Origin: Vespa crabro
Lineage: Eukaryota > Arthropoda > Insecta > Hymenoptera > Vespidae
Reading direction: 5' to 3'
DNA length: 64,000 nucleotides
NCBI RefSeq assembly: GCF_910589235.1
Contig: NC_060957.1
Location: 1,528,598-1,592,597 of the forward strand
Below the pieces are notes generated by a model. The model saw only the letters and a list, made by a program, of their open reading frames with translations. It was not told where the DNA came from and ran no database searches. A program made the position numbers and the translations under genes. Shown here piece after piece: positions 12,777 to 27,867 of the stretch; positions within the stretch are counted from its first letter, which is position 1, and every line of letters starts with the position of its first letter.

Positions 12777-15700
12777 ACATTTTCAAAATTAATCACGGTA
12801 TACAATTTATACTTGTATACGTATGTGTGTTTTCGTGTTTACATTATACGGTAACTTAAGAAATAATTGAAGAAAATTACATAAGGAAATAAATAAGAGA
12901 AGTAGTGTTGTACTATATCGTACAACTTATATCCGATAAATACTTCTAATTTGTTGTTTACAAATGTATATAATAATTTTATTATAAGAACTTAAGTAAA
13001 TTTGTTTACTAGAATTATATTGCATACACATGTATATACTATGTAAATATATACGACAGTAAAATGATACTTCTAATTGGGCACTTTTATCAATAAGAAG
13101 CTTCTTCTGCTATTATACTTTCTGACACTTAAAATGTAGTTTATACTTTCATTGAAATCGATTTACATGTGTTTAACATAGCTTTATGCTCATATGTTAA
13201 TTTAACTTAGTATTTCAGATATTAAAAAGTAGATATATTATTTTTTTTGTAACAAAATATTAAATTATATACTCGACGTATATTCAACATCTTAACTTAA
13301 TAAATTAATTGTTAATATTAATTATTAATACAATAAATAATTATATAATAACATTATGTGCATCCTATGAATATTTAAAAATTCTTTTAATTGTACGTAA
13401 ATCTGTAAATCGATTCCATTTTATTTATTTATACATACATATATCGTTTTCTGTATGTACACATTTACAGGAATGGATTAGATAGATTTATTTTATGTAA
13501 GGTAAACCTATTTACACAGTATTTGCGAGGAATCCTAAATATTACATCACATAGAAACATTTAATAAGTTAAAAATTTGTTCTCCGTTTGTTATTTATAA
13601 TTATTGATAAATACGATACGTGTATTTTTTTTTTCTCCTGATTTAAGGATATCAGAACAGGTACGTGATTATTTCACTTCCATTATTTCTCACAATATCA
13701 ATTATTATGTCATTTAATATTAACGTTCTTTTATAATAATGTTAAATATTAAATATTTTTGCAGATTATATGCTAATAAAAGGATTCATGCTTGTACAAA
13801 TATTGGTAGGCATTTATTAAATGCCGAATATTAAAAATTTTTGAAGAAAAGTAAAACTGTGAGATAATAATTACTTAGTGAAAATTCAGACGTGAATATT
13901 ATAAATTAGGTTCTGTTTTTTTTTTTTTTTATTCATGATTTAATTGTTAACTTTATAATTATAATTTTGCGAAATTAATTAACACCAGTATAGACCATCA
14001 ATATTTAGCCAACCTTCACGTGAGTATAATATATCTAGTATAAACAAGTTCTGTGCAAAAGCGATGAAAAAAGTGAGAAAAGTAAATTTGTCACTTTTTT
14101 ATTTATACTTTTTTTTTATTTTTTATTTTTTAAGAAAATTCCCATTTCAATGTGTCATGAATGAACCATAACAGAGTAATTTAAATCCTCATGGGATATT
14201 TGCAATGATAAATTTCGAAGAGGTTTAATAAAATTTCATATGGGCCATGAAACGATATATATCCCCTCTGTTTTAAGTGCAACACAAAATTCCGGGCTTT
14301 CAGATGTCGCCCATAAATTTCATACCTTTATCGTCGTATCTACGTAAAAGTAGGCAGTAATGGTTTATGTTACCTTCGAAAAGGATGATGTTAAACTTTC
14401 TTTATTTCCTGTTACTAGATCTTTTAATAATAAGCTTTGGATATGATATCTTGATAACGATACACTCGAAGAGAATATTTTTCTCAATTCGAATATAATT
14501 ATACGTATAATATATTGATACAGAGTTATAGTGTAATGTAAGATAATAAATAATTCAATATAAAATATTGTATTAAATTTGACGATCGAGGGATACATCA
14601 TCGAGGGATATTAAAGTTAAAATAAAATTCAAAAAAGAATTCTATGAGATTCAACGTTATCATGATTATTAATATTCTCGCCGTCTATATTTCATGTATA
14701 TTATACATAATCTTATAAAGTATACTCAAATAATCTTGTTTATCATAAGCCGTTGCAACAGACGAGTAGCTTTATCTTTAAGTAACTATCGATCAGCATG
14801 TACACAGAGATAGTAATAATGTTGTGCATATCACTACCCTGTTACCACTCGACAACACCCCTGATATCCCATATCGATGACATTGCAATTCAAGTACCAG
14901 ATGTGTCCCATCGACATTAATTTAAACCGTGAATAGACGATGTATATCGAAAGTTACGATAGAAATAATTTCATTAATGTCTATTATTTTTGCAGTTGTC
15001 ATGGCTATCCATTTGTGGAGCGTCAATAATCTCGAGGAACCATCGAGAGGTTTTGATATTGATCGTGAATTATGGTCAAACATTTTATTTTCCTTTTTCA
15101 GTCTTTGATAAATTGAGCAAATTTATAGACGTTACTCTGATGAGGACGTCGATGATCGCATTTCAACTATCATTTATGAATTAGCCGGTTCTCTAACGTT
15201 CATCATAATAATCGTTTCTGTCCGGCTCCTTCTGGATCGATGATGATGGAATATCTATATGTATCTCTGAGGATTACAGTGATACCTGGTCATGCTTTTT
15301 AAAACTTTACGCAACAGTTGTTCCAAACAGCGTCGAAACGTGATACCGCACATGGCGTATAGGAGAAAATTGATACTGAAGTTAGTGTAGTAAAGAAGCA
15401 TGAAAAACTGTTGAAGACACCAAAGTAGAGCGGGTGTATCTCTTCGTGCAAGAGTGAAGAAGAAGACGCATAAGCGTATCACGTAGCTGAGGCAAATAAA
15501 TATGTTTGTTTCAATTAAAACAATTGTTATTTATTACTTAATATTATTATTAGAACAATTTTTTTTTTGTATATTGTTGCATCACGAAGTAATTATTCAA
15601 TTATTTCTGATAATAATCTTTAAATATGACGTCAGTTTTTAATATTTTATGTATTATTTTAGAGAGAAGAATCAACTGTGTTAAACTTTTGTTAAAGTAA

Positions 15701-18700
15701 TCCATTTATTTGTTTTATATTTTACTCTAATTGACGATAATGATATTACTTGTCAAAGATATCGACGTAAATCAATACTTTTCGATTATAGAAAATAATT
15801 TGTTCTTCATTGATTTGAAAATATTATAAATATTATTTTGAAATAGAAATATATAAGGAACGATTAATATATTAATATGTTACACTTACCTCGGAGAATT
15901 GAGAATGATAAAAACAGTACTGATCAATAAGAGCATTTTTGTAATACTTTGTTGATTTCTAGTTGATACGAGATTTCGCGAGGATGATCGTACGTCTGTA
16001 AGATAAAAAACAATTAGATATAAACGGATTTTACTTTATAATTTATAGAATTGATTTAATTATTTTTTATAAATAATTATATATGTATAAACCTTAAAGA
16101 TAATTTATTGATTTCATAGAAAAACAAAATTCTACTCACGTATACATCGAGCCGCTATTTCGGGTAGTTGGCAAGCATTTCTTGGTGTAGACGGTGGTAC
16201 TGCGATCGATGTAGGCTGATGCCTTGAATTTTGAGAATGGTTGGTTTTCGAAGAGTGAAAAGATTGCTGAGAGGGTGGCCTACGTCCCTCAATGATCGCA
16301 CCCATATTGATACCGCCGGCACCATTGTGACTGCTACTGGCACTCTGTAATGTATATTGAATATAGTATGAATTTTAGTACACGTGCACGATCGAGGATT
16401 CTTGATAATTAAGTGATGTCAGCTGAAAAGTATTGATTTATGAACCCTAGGACAGTAATGAACTAAGAAAATGTTCGTATTAAATGTAATCGATTTTTCT
16501 ATTATAGTAAATTCTCTACCAATTAAGTTTTATTAATTCTTTAATATTATCTTATAATTTTGTTGATTTACTCCGTTATTAGTACTTTATTTAAATTCGT
16601 TTAAAACTTTTTGCTTCATTCTACGCCAACATCCACGAGAATAAGATATGTTGACATATATATCCACAAATAATAATATTATAAATTTTCAATGATCATT
16701 TATTTTATCTTATATATCCTTTTTCTTGTAAATATAATTCTATAATAATTTTGATCGTCAAATATGTTCATCAATATCTTATTTACTTTGATTAAGTGTG
16801 AAAATAATATAATAGCTTACTATATAAAAGCATACAGTAAATCTGATGCGTTCAAATCATGTCACGTATTTCATTAAAGAAGCTTCATCTGACAAATGCA
16901 ATAAATTCAAAGACTTTAATTTATTTTTTTTTTTTTGAAGCGTAGTTTATTATTTATTGTGATATAATCAATAAGTTTTTCTTTTTTTTTTCTTTACGAA
17001 TAGACGTAAAACTCAGTTATAAACTTTTTTTTATTGTGGTATTGTATTTCATGATTACGCTTAAAATGGGTTCGTTTTTATATTAATGAAAAATGCACTT
17101 ATTGTTCACGTGTAGGTAGATATCGATGTACCCTATCTACGTTCAACGATTAACTGACGGAGTATTGTTACAATTCCCTGATTAATAGACGACTTCTCAG
17201 GGTGCCAATCAGCTTTCGATACTATACAAATTGGTTGCGTATCCTTTGCGCAAGTATTCGTTTCGACGAACAGTATCTTCTGATGAAACGTCGATACTTT
17301 ATTTTCGTTTGTTTTCAATTGCACTAAGTTTATATCATTTTTATTAAAATTTATATTTCATTGTTTCATTTTTCATTTCATTTTTTAAGAGACAAAAACG
17401 CTTTGACTAAGTCATAATTTATTTAAGTATGAATTGAAAATGGATCTATACAATTAATATTTAAATAATACTAGACATCAAAGGGAAAACATAAATAGTC
17501 ACATTTAAAATTTAAATATAATTATAATTATAATTTCATATATCGGTATGTATATCGGTATATATTTTATTTAATTGATTGCATATCTTTGATTTCATTC
17601 ACTTCTTTTTGTATTATCTTGAACAATATTTACATTTTTAAATAATAATTTAAAAATGCCGTATGAAAAATACGATTGTTTAAACAAGATAAGAAGAGAA
17701 TATAAAAAAATATGTTTTGTTATCATATTAGTCTCGCTATCTTACTTTATCTTGTTATCTCAGGAAAATATCTTTTTGTTACAATTTTATAATGTATTAT
17801 TTATGATCAGTTAATGATTATACTATTCAGATCATTTGTATTTTTGTTGTTATGTCCTTATCTATATCTAAAACATGCTTGATCATGCATGTCCTTGGCA
17901 CTGAATACCAAATGATTTAAAACAGGCAAGATCTGTTTCACTATTAATTTCAATAGATCATTCACAGAATCATAGGTCAGAGGTTACTATCTTGATTGAT
18001 TTTCTAAATAAAAAACATGTCACTATACTATTCAAATATTTCGTTGCGTTTGATATACATGTGCAAAACATATAACGGTTATATGTGAAAAGATAAAAAA
18101 GTGATTGGCATGGCCGATGTGCTATCGTTATAAAAAGTAAAACATGTTTTATACCTGTACTGTAACGAAGCAACAAAACTTCAATATATCCGAGTTTAAT
18201 CGATGAAGAGAACTGAACCGAATAAATCAAATTTGAAGAGGGAATCGTTATAAATCGCAGATTAATAAATTTAAGTATTTCATCGTAAATTCAAAAGTGA
18301 ATAATAATTTCGAAATTCTCATGATCATTCAAAAAAAAAAAAAAAAAAAAAAAAAAGAAAAAAAAAGGATGCGTGATCAAGTTCGTTCGAACGAATTTCA
18401 ATGAATTTATTTTATCAATATTGTTTTCGAACAAATGAAATAAATTTACTATGAACGATATTATATAAGTGGTATGTAAATTCCAATTGATTACCTTCGT
18501 TTATTGAGAAGTAAAGCATACAAAGCTTATAATTATTTGTAATGTGAAAATATTTCTTTACAGATTTTCGTATTATTTCACGCGTACAATCGTTGTACAA
18601 TTGTAATACGTACTCACGTAAACGTTTGCCAATTAATTAGGAGTTTAAATATATGTAGAAGTTTAAATATATGTAGGAGTTTTACATATATGTAGGAGTT

Positions 18701-19506
18701 TAGATACTTTGTATAAATGCCTTCTTTCGGAATTTTACATTGAAAAATGTGAAATATGTTACTTTTATCTTTTATGGATTGCCATTTGACATTTTATGCA
18801 TTGTAGACAATACGATTATAAATATCTTCTTAGAGTATCATCGATAAACAAACGTATAGAGTATTATTATTAAAAAATTCTTTTTGATTTTTATCTAAAT
18901 TAGTGACAATTGAGAGATTTGTTATTAAACATATCTAAATGTAACGTTATATATATTCAATTACAAGAACAGAACCAAGATAACACTGCATTTATCATAT
19001 AATGTTTATTATGCTACAATGACTTGCACGTGATTCGTTATCGTATCCTCCTACTAATTGTCATGTTGCGTAATCAATGTTAAATCACATACTAAAATCT
19101 TCACATTTATACAAATGAATTTTGTTGGACAATTAAAACATAATGCCGGAATGGTAGAAATATGTCGATGGTTGAGTTCTGTAAAGATGAATGGCAAAGC
19201 TTACATAAGCCACGGATATTTATACGCACGGTTCGAAAATAGTCGACAAACCGCAATCTCTGTAGAGTCGTTTCACTAATACGAGCAAAGGCGCTTCGAT
19301 AAAGCATGAAAAACTCAAAATTCTTTAAGCTATGCAACTTGAAAGATATTTTGTAACATTTGATGAAATCTATATTCTTCTACTATGATGATTAAGCAGG
19401 ATACATAATATGAATTTTAACGAGACTATTTCTTTTTCTTGTGAATTTTTTTTTTCTTCGCTATTATTCGATATATTATAATAGAATTTTCTTATATCGT
19501 AGAATC

Positions 19507-19542
<36 letters not shown>

Positions 19543-22500
19543 CGGACACATTAGTACACGTTATTCTTATTTATTATATTAATTATATTTATCGATTTTA
19601 CAAAAGCAAGATTATTACTATTTATTATTATCTTTAGATATTATTATCTATTTCTTCATTTCTTTCCGTTCAACGTTATTATTTAATTTATCATTTGTTA
19701 TCGTTTCCGTTGATTGTATTAGTAGCATTAGTGGATTTTCGAGCATTAATTTTTAACCAAAAACCGTTTTCAGCTGTCATGATCATACTTTTTTTACTAA
19801 ATTTGATTGGTATCGAAGTTTTAGAACATATTTTAAGTTCACAACGGGCTAAGAGATTGAAAAATACAACTTTACAAATCATAAGAGCGTATCTATTGCC
19901 TATACAAATTCTGGGTCCAATACCAAAAGGAAAATAAATTAATGAATCAATATCTCCATCAATAAATCTACTTGGATCGAATTTATCTGGATTCGGAAAA
20001 TATTTTGGATCACGGTGTATGGCATATGGTAAAAACCAAACACTTGTTCCAGGTTTTAACATATATGATTTCCCTCCAGGTATTGCCGGTGGTAATTCCA
20101 AACTTTTTGAACAATATCTGTCCACAAACGATGTCAAAGGGTATAGCCTTAAAGTTTCATTGATTACAGCGTCTAAATATTTCAAATTCATAATAACATC
20201 ATACGTAGCTCGACCATTTGTCATTTTCAGACTTTGATTGATTTCTTCTCGTAGTTTGATTTGAACTTCATTGTTTACAGCTATTTCGTGGGCAAGAAAA
20301 CACATAAAGGTCGCAGTAGAATCCGATCCGGCAAGGAAAAACACAAAGGCTTGTGACGTCATATCATCATAAGATATTTGCATTTTCTCTCTTGATTCCA
20401 TCATCAATTGAATCATGTCAGGTCGAATAATACCTTTCTCTTCTCTTGTTTTAATACTATCGATGATTACATTGCGGAAAAATTTACGTACTTTGTCACC
20501 AAATAGTTTAATGTCAAACGTTTTAAATAACCAAGGAAAATTTCTACCCAAAAGTAATTTCATAGAAAGAATACTATCAAAATTTAAAATCGTCTTAGTC
20601 AGCGTAATGAAATCGTTATCTGGATCCTTTATAGAATCAATAGCAATACCAAAAGCAGTTGTCGCTACTGCGTCACTCGTATAATTTGTAAAAATATCTT
20701 TCATTTCGGTTGTCCAACCTTTTTCAGATTTTATCGCGATATGATTAACAAAGTTTTCAGCACATTCTTGTACCAATCCAAACATCATCTTCATTTTGCT
20801 GGAGGTGAATGTAGGACTTAATATTTTTCTCATTTCACGCCAAGTATCACCTCGTAGTTGAAAAAGATTCTTTGCCATTAAGGGTTCGTTTTCAGCAACG
20901 AAACTAGTATGATCGCAAAAGTTATCAAAGTTTTTGATCCCAATTAAATTGATTATTTCTGGATCACGAAGTATTATAACCGGGCTCATGAAATCATAAA
21001 ATCCAAAGTACTTTGTTTGTGAATATTTGTTGTATAAATCTCCCAATAATAAATGTACAGGTTTTCGTCGAAAGAAGTAAGGTGCCATATTGCCGAATAT
21101 AGGTAATGGAGTATCATGTAGTAATTCTTTTTCCTTAAAGTAAGATGTATTACCGAAACAGAAATGATAAAGACCCAAGCCAATGGCAAGAATCGTTAAT
21201 ACAGTCATAAAAATCTCCATCGATTGAAAGTGTTTTCAAATTTTTCTTCAATTAAAATACAAATCTTCAAACTCTTGAATAAATAGAAAGTACCGACAGA
21301 GATGTTATGAGACTTGTTATCGACTCGAGTAGCTGCGAGTGACTAACAGCGGTAGATGATTTTATACCACTTGAAGTATTTGAAGCAATGATTATCTGAC
21401 AATCAATGATTTAAGAGCATCAAGGATCCATATATAACTAAAGATGACGTCTTCTATATCAAGAGAATTAACTTGGAGATTGTTTTCATTTTTTATTCAA
21501 TGAAGTATTATTTAATTTAAATGTAATAAATAATTAACTAATTAAACTTTTGAATATTTTTAGGTACTTTGTTAAGCTATTATATGTATATAAATTTTCA
21601 GCTTTATATATCGAAAACAAGTTATATCAGAAATATTTATATTATTCTGATAATGGAAAAATGAAGTGTTAATTAATTGAATTTATATTAATTAATATGA
21701 AGAGAATAAGTATAAAGGAATTTATGTCTTATGTGTTAATCAATATTTTTTACGTGTTAATCAATTTACGATGCTTTTGCTAATGCGAATTAAATTAATA
21801 TTAAGTAATAACATATCATTCTCCCTCCCTCTCTCTCTCTCTCTCTCCCTTTTTTTATATTATTGATTAAGATTTATTAATGATATTACAAGCATTAATT
21901 AAAATTCGACGTTTATTCTGTTAATAGTTAATTGTAATTACCGAATGTATTTTATGTATTTTTTTGTTTGTTTTTTTTTTTTTTTTTTTTTTTGGAGAAA
22001 AAATTATAAACGATATTATATTATTTTTTTAAACGAAAGAATGTTCGCACATTTATAAAAGTTAACTTTTATTATTTTTCCTCTCTATTAATTAGCAATA
22101 ATTAATATAGTGACGAATTTTCTTTTTACTGTCCTAATAAGAGTATCAGATGAAAAGTTTATGAGTAACAATAATACAAAAACATGCACATTTATCGCGC
22201 CTGTTATTAATTTTTCAAATTAAAGGCGTTTCAAATTCTTCGTCCACTACGTTTTTCTCTTCATACCGCAATAATATATATGGGGCAGCTGTGCCATATC
22301 CAAGTTTGTTGATGTTTCAATAAACATATATACATACCGGTATTCTTCCACATGACTGGAATGTGTAGGAAGGTAATACTGCGTTTTACTAAGTACGTAT
22401 CTTTATTTTCGTAGATGTTTACTAGTTAGAATTATGAAGACACCTAAGCGCAAAGTGTTTAAGCATAAAACGTTACGGGAAAGTGAAAAGATAAGATTGT

Positions 22501-25400
22501 GTATTTGTGAACATCATGCAAGATAGAATCATGCAGACTCCCGATATTGTCTTTATCTACGTAGATATTTACCAGGAAGCACATACATTACGATAAGAAA
22601 GGAAGTTCACAAAACGAGGGATAACATTACTCACCGGAATTTGGTTTAGATTAATTTCGGATCTTTCTCTGCTTTGACAGGTGGTGGATACACTCGGTGC
22701 TTGTTTGAATCTTCTAGTAAATCTAAGAAGATTTCTCATTATCATTGTATTCATAATGATGATAAGTACAAGCGGTGCTATCAAACTGGCTATGCTATCG
22801 ATGATACTGATGATCCTCATAGTCTCAAGATATTCTATCTTGAGATCGCATAATTCATAGCCATCGTGAATCTTGACGACGCCGGCGGTAACAAAAGCGT
22901 AAGAATGACTTGCTAAGGCAAGTATAACTAGTATCAAGACGATAGCCTTTGCCCGTGCTATTGTGCACATGTGAGGCCGATGCAATGGGTATTGCACGGC
23001 TATGAATCTTTCTACGGTAAAGGCGACGATCAGCCAAACGCTAAGAGAGCTACAAACAGCACTGACGTAGACCAAAGTCTCGCACCAGCCGTCTTTGTTG
23101 AATACCATCCAGCCAACGGTGTTATTGAGCCAAACCAGAAGAAGGGAGACCAAAAATCCAAAATCAGCCGTAGCCAGTGCCGCTAAATAATAACTTGAAC
23201 TTCGCATTTTTAGATGGGTATTCAAAAAGACAACGCATGATAAAAGATTTCCAACCAGTCCTAAAAGGATTATGGCCGGTATGTAGTACATGTGGAACAA
23301 TTCAAGCAGAAAGTACACCGAACTACAAGCTTCGAAGGATTCTTCTTCAAATTCAATTGATGTCTCGTAACTGACGTTTCTGTGAACGTACGCGTTTGTT
23401 ACATTCGTCCAAGTAACAATAGAACTCGCTGATCTTCGTACACGTGGTAAAGCACTAATCGTAGCTGATATTTGAATACACTTTGAGTTAGTTAGAACAT
23501 TAGACGTTCTCCAAAACATGATGTGTATACGATCGTTCTTATGTTATGATAAATATTTACTTATGATCAATCGTATATCAGTGAAACCTTTTTATGCAAA
23601 AGTAAGAAAAAAAAAAAGAACAGACGACTTTACACGGCTTTATTTGAGGTCACCTCGTGACAAGGTTTATAAGAATCCTTTGTAGGGGTGAACGATTTCC
23701 GTCACTTGTCGTCTTATTGATTCAGGATGATGTGCAGATTGCTTCTTTTACTGTTAGCTACGTTGTTCGAATTTTAGATTTCTCGTTATATGTTTCTTCG
23801 ATATCTTCGTTTACAGATACTATTTAGTTCTTGTACGTTAATCACAATGATTAATGATTTATTCGATAAGTTTTAATCGATATATATTTATAGATTTTCC
23901 TTTTTCAAGGATCTTCAAATTTTCTTTCTAATTTTGTAATACTATGGTAAGCACAATGTTTACGGGAAGTTAAACCCTCGTTCATTCATAATTGCACGCT
24001 AACATAAATGCTCGATATAAATACTCTCTCAGAATTATCGAATGAGATGATGATGCAATGCAAATGAAATGTGAACAGCGGCTTGTTTATGGTGAAAATA
24101 ATAGATGTTTAAATAAATCTAAGGATAATGGAAGAAGCGATATATATATATATATATATGTATATATATCTATATATAATATAATATAATATAATATAAT
24201 ATAATATAATAAATTCTTATTCGTCTACGAAAGAAACTAATGAGAGTGTCCGTCGTTTATTTAAGTTTAATCGTCGTTTTGTTCTAATATTTATTTTATA
24301 TTAATTACTTTTATTCTATTTTTCTACAAGCTATGTACGATGTAATGAAGATTAAAATAAAAATCTGGAATGTTTTTACGGCTATTTTTTTGTGTTAAAA
24401 TTTATCAACTTTCTACGTTGAACCAAAACATTTATTTTCTTTCGATCGAAGAACGTATATTTTATAACTTTTGTATTTATATACATCTATAGTAAATTTG
24501 CTCAATCCTTTTTTGTTTATTCGCATCGATCTCTTTCGTATTAGTCAGGTAGGAGAAAAACTATCGATTTATCTATCGCGCTTTTAAGAAACCTGTTCCT
24601 TTGATGAAGATAAACAGATAGGTCTGATTTATCGGTTTAGCGGTTATCCATCAAGAAAAGAGACAAATGTAGAGCAGATTTAAGATATGGTTTTAAAAAT
24701 ATTCCTTTTCGTAAATATGAAGGACTTTCATGAGAATCTAAAATTTCTAATATTATAAATTTAGAACGTCGTTATCTTACGAATTGAACGAAAGTATGAT
24801 ATTTTTATTTAATATATTAGTATGTATTTTTAATTCTTTTTTAGTTTTTCTTTTTCTTTTTTTTTCTTTTTTTTAAATCAAACTGTATCGATAATCTGGA
24901 ATTAGATATTTAATTGATTGATTACATAAATATAATAGTAACACCTGTTACTATCTCTGGTAAATGCACTTTCAAGAACCATTAATCAAGATTAAGTTAA
25001 CATCCACGTAACATAAATTATTATATGAGCTTCTCGAACTATATATCACTTACGTGTTCGCGTTAGGACAAATAAATCTAAACACGTTTGATCCGTTATA
25101 TGCTTTCTTAAAATCGATATCACAATTTTCCATCTTTTCAGAGACAATCCTTATTTCAAAATTAAAATGTATTAGCTATTTTATTCAATTATCTCTGAGA
25201 AAGTTCCTTGGTGGTCGTTCAAAATGAAAATATTAACGTAAAAATTCTTAAGTTAGGTAGATAGTCTGAATAGTATATAGCACCGATCGTGATCTCCGGA
25301 TGAGTTCACTGACTCTAGTAATTTGTATGTATAACGTGTCGAATATTTTTCGCTCTCTTTATCTTTTCTCACAATGAAATATATATGTATATATGTATAT

Positions 25401-25431
<31 letters not shown>

Positions 25432-27816
25432 CACATGTATCTTCTTGAAAGAATCTTTCTAATATATAAGAAAAATCCCTTAGGGATGGTTTGCTACCTG
25501 CTTTGTTTCTTTGTTATCTATTTACACAAATCTTTCAACCAAGATCCGAATTTCTTTTCTTTCCGAATAAATCCTCAATCCATTCACTTGTAACACTCTT
25601 TCATAAATATATATATGTATATATATTTTTTTTCATCTTTTCCTCTTCCTCTTCCTCTTTTTCTTTTTCTTCTTCTTCTTCTTCTTCTTTTTCTTTTTCT
25701 TTTTCTTTTTCTTTCTTTTCTTTTCTTTTTTTTTTTTTTTGTACCTTTTAACACTAACCTTTTCAAATCGCTCGATAGAAAAAAAAAGCCAATGGGAAAG
25801 TTGAAAAACGAGGAGCGTCGTGAGGTTCAGCGCGACGTAAGATAAACTGGACGCGCCGTGGACGATCTCGACGCGTTTGCCGGCCGAAAAGTTCTCCCGC
25901 ATGCGCCATGCAATTTATACTGCGATGACGACTATGTTCCTTTGGTTCGAGATTTTCATGTTAGATATTTCATCATAACTTCCTCTCTCAATTTTCTTTC
26001 AGGAATCGTCTATGATCATCATCGTCATTTCTTTTTCTATGATATTTATGAGAAAAACGTAAGCAATGGAATGATTATTAAAATTGTTCTAATTGAATGA
26101 AAAAAAAAAACAAGCAAATAAGTTAGAATAATAATCAATATTAGATCGTAAAAATTTCTTCAATTATTTTCTTAAAGTACTAACTATTTGTTATTTCAAT
26201 TGATTAAACAATTCTTTTTTTTTGTTTTTTTTTTTTTTTTTGTTTTTTTTCCTTCCCTTAAAACGATAAACTCTGAGATTTTAAAAGAGGAAAGAAAAAA
26301 GATACGTCGCGTAAGCTTATCGATGATTATACTTTTTAGCTTAGCTGACATCCTATTTCTCAATGTCAATTCCAATGTTTGGGTGTGACAAAGCGTTTCC
26401 ATCGAGTTTGTATTTTGTGGAATATGAATAATCGTCTAAATGTTTTCTATTGCACGAAAAGAAATAATAAAAATAAAGATTATCGATCGTGCCTATGAAT
26501 GACATAAATAAGATATTTTATCGTAGTAGATAATTCTGAATGGATGCAAGTGGAGTAAACCAAACTATGGTCAGCCAAGATATTTCTTATATTCGTCTAA
26601 ATTCACGTTTGAAAGGAATAAGATGTAAATTCGTTATAATCATAAATTTTCCGCATGAAAGAAAACGTATCTTCTTCATAAAATTCTCAATAATCGACTG
26701 GATCCCTGCTGTTAGTTCTACCATTCTTTCCGGCATTTAGGCACCCTCTCTGTAATTTATTGATTCTCTCTTCCCCATTCGTTGTCGTTTTATTTGTCTT
26801 ACTACTTATACACTTTTTCTACGTATTAAAGTAACACCTTTCCTTTATGATTTCATTCGGCAAAAGATGATTCGATCTATTTATAATCAAATCAATTCGA
26901 TCTATAATACAATAAATAATGTTTTAATGTTCTTTCAGAAAAAAATTTATATAAATACGTATATATCTACTTTAAATAAATTAAATTAGATTGGAGTTAT
27001 ACTTTTTTATTTTTTCTTCCAATTTGTTCGCCGTCGGAACAACGATTTTATTTGCATGAACTTTAAATCATCACGTCATAATATTATTACCGTTTGTTCG
27101 GACGTTGATTGTTTTTTACGATTGATTGAAAGAAGAAACTTTTCTCTTGCATAACCATTTTAATTGTTTATCTATTGTAAATGAGATTTTTTTTGAATAC
27201 TTTAATTATCATTCATAGAGATTAAATAAATCAGATACAATTTTGCGAAATTCGGCAAAACTTATCTTTTTACTTTGTCTATGCTCATTCAATGTTCTTT
27301 ATTTATTTTTTTCTTTCTTTTTTTTTTTTTTTTTTTTTTTTTTCTTAGATTACTAAACCTACCGTGAAATATTTATGTTGAATAATAAATCCATTTATGG
27401 AACGCTATATATAAATTCACAATGACTTTCCCTTCGTATAATATAAGAATTAGTATACAGGGAATATTTCAATTGTATAACACTAATGTGTTGGTTAAAA
27501 TATGTATTGATCATTCAAAGAGATTCAATGTTAAAATCAATATAATAACTCAATTCGTAAAAATATTTATAAAATTATCAATACGATCATGGAAAATTTT
27601 CTCGTTAGAAAATTTTTTCGTAAAAAATAAAAAATATATTCGAACAAAGGGTAAACATAATCTCAAAAACAAATATGAACCAGAACAATTGGAATTCGTT
27701 ATTGGTAGAAGATTATATCTGTGCATGACGTAAACGAAATGAGAGAACTATTGTTTTATAATAGAATAACGTTACAATACGATGGATTATTTATAGTAAT
27801 GCAACGTAAATGTTTA

Positions 27817-27867
<51 letters not shown>

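Larger units (their letters stand above)
16345..19690. other. GPCR intron 1, part downstream of the P450
   Basis: AT-rich intronic DNA containing the P450 3' UTR at its right end, a tandem repeat at 18640-18706 and a 30-base poly(A) at about 18332. Two patches of more balanced composition, 17105-17330 and 19050-19280, stand out from their surroundings; neither gave a recognisable protein. Confidence 0.6.

Noticed and set aside
14990..15184. 64-codon + frame beside the GPCR 3' end
   Set aside because: It lies in the likely 3' UTR of the minus-strand GPCR and has no recognisable motif.
18332..18367. Poly(A) run as evidence of a processed pseudogene
   Set aside because: No gene-like sequence precedes it on either strand; it is one of many A/T homopolymers in the window.
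19058..19337. Overlapping 73- and 76-codon frames on opposite strands
   Set aside because: No motif, no splice context, and each mirrors the other; probably chance in a slightly GC-richer patch.
25584..25902. Lys/Arg-rich and Ser/Phe-rich frames on both strands
   Set aside because: These are translations of the polypyrimidine/polypurine repeat.
27422..27733. 103-codon + frame in dynein intron 23
   Set aside because: Composition is Ile/Lys/Asn-driven as expected from AT-rich DNA, with no motif and no splice context.
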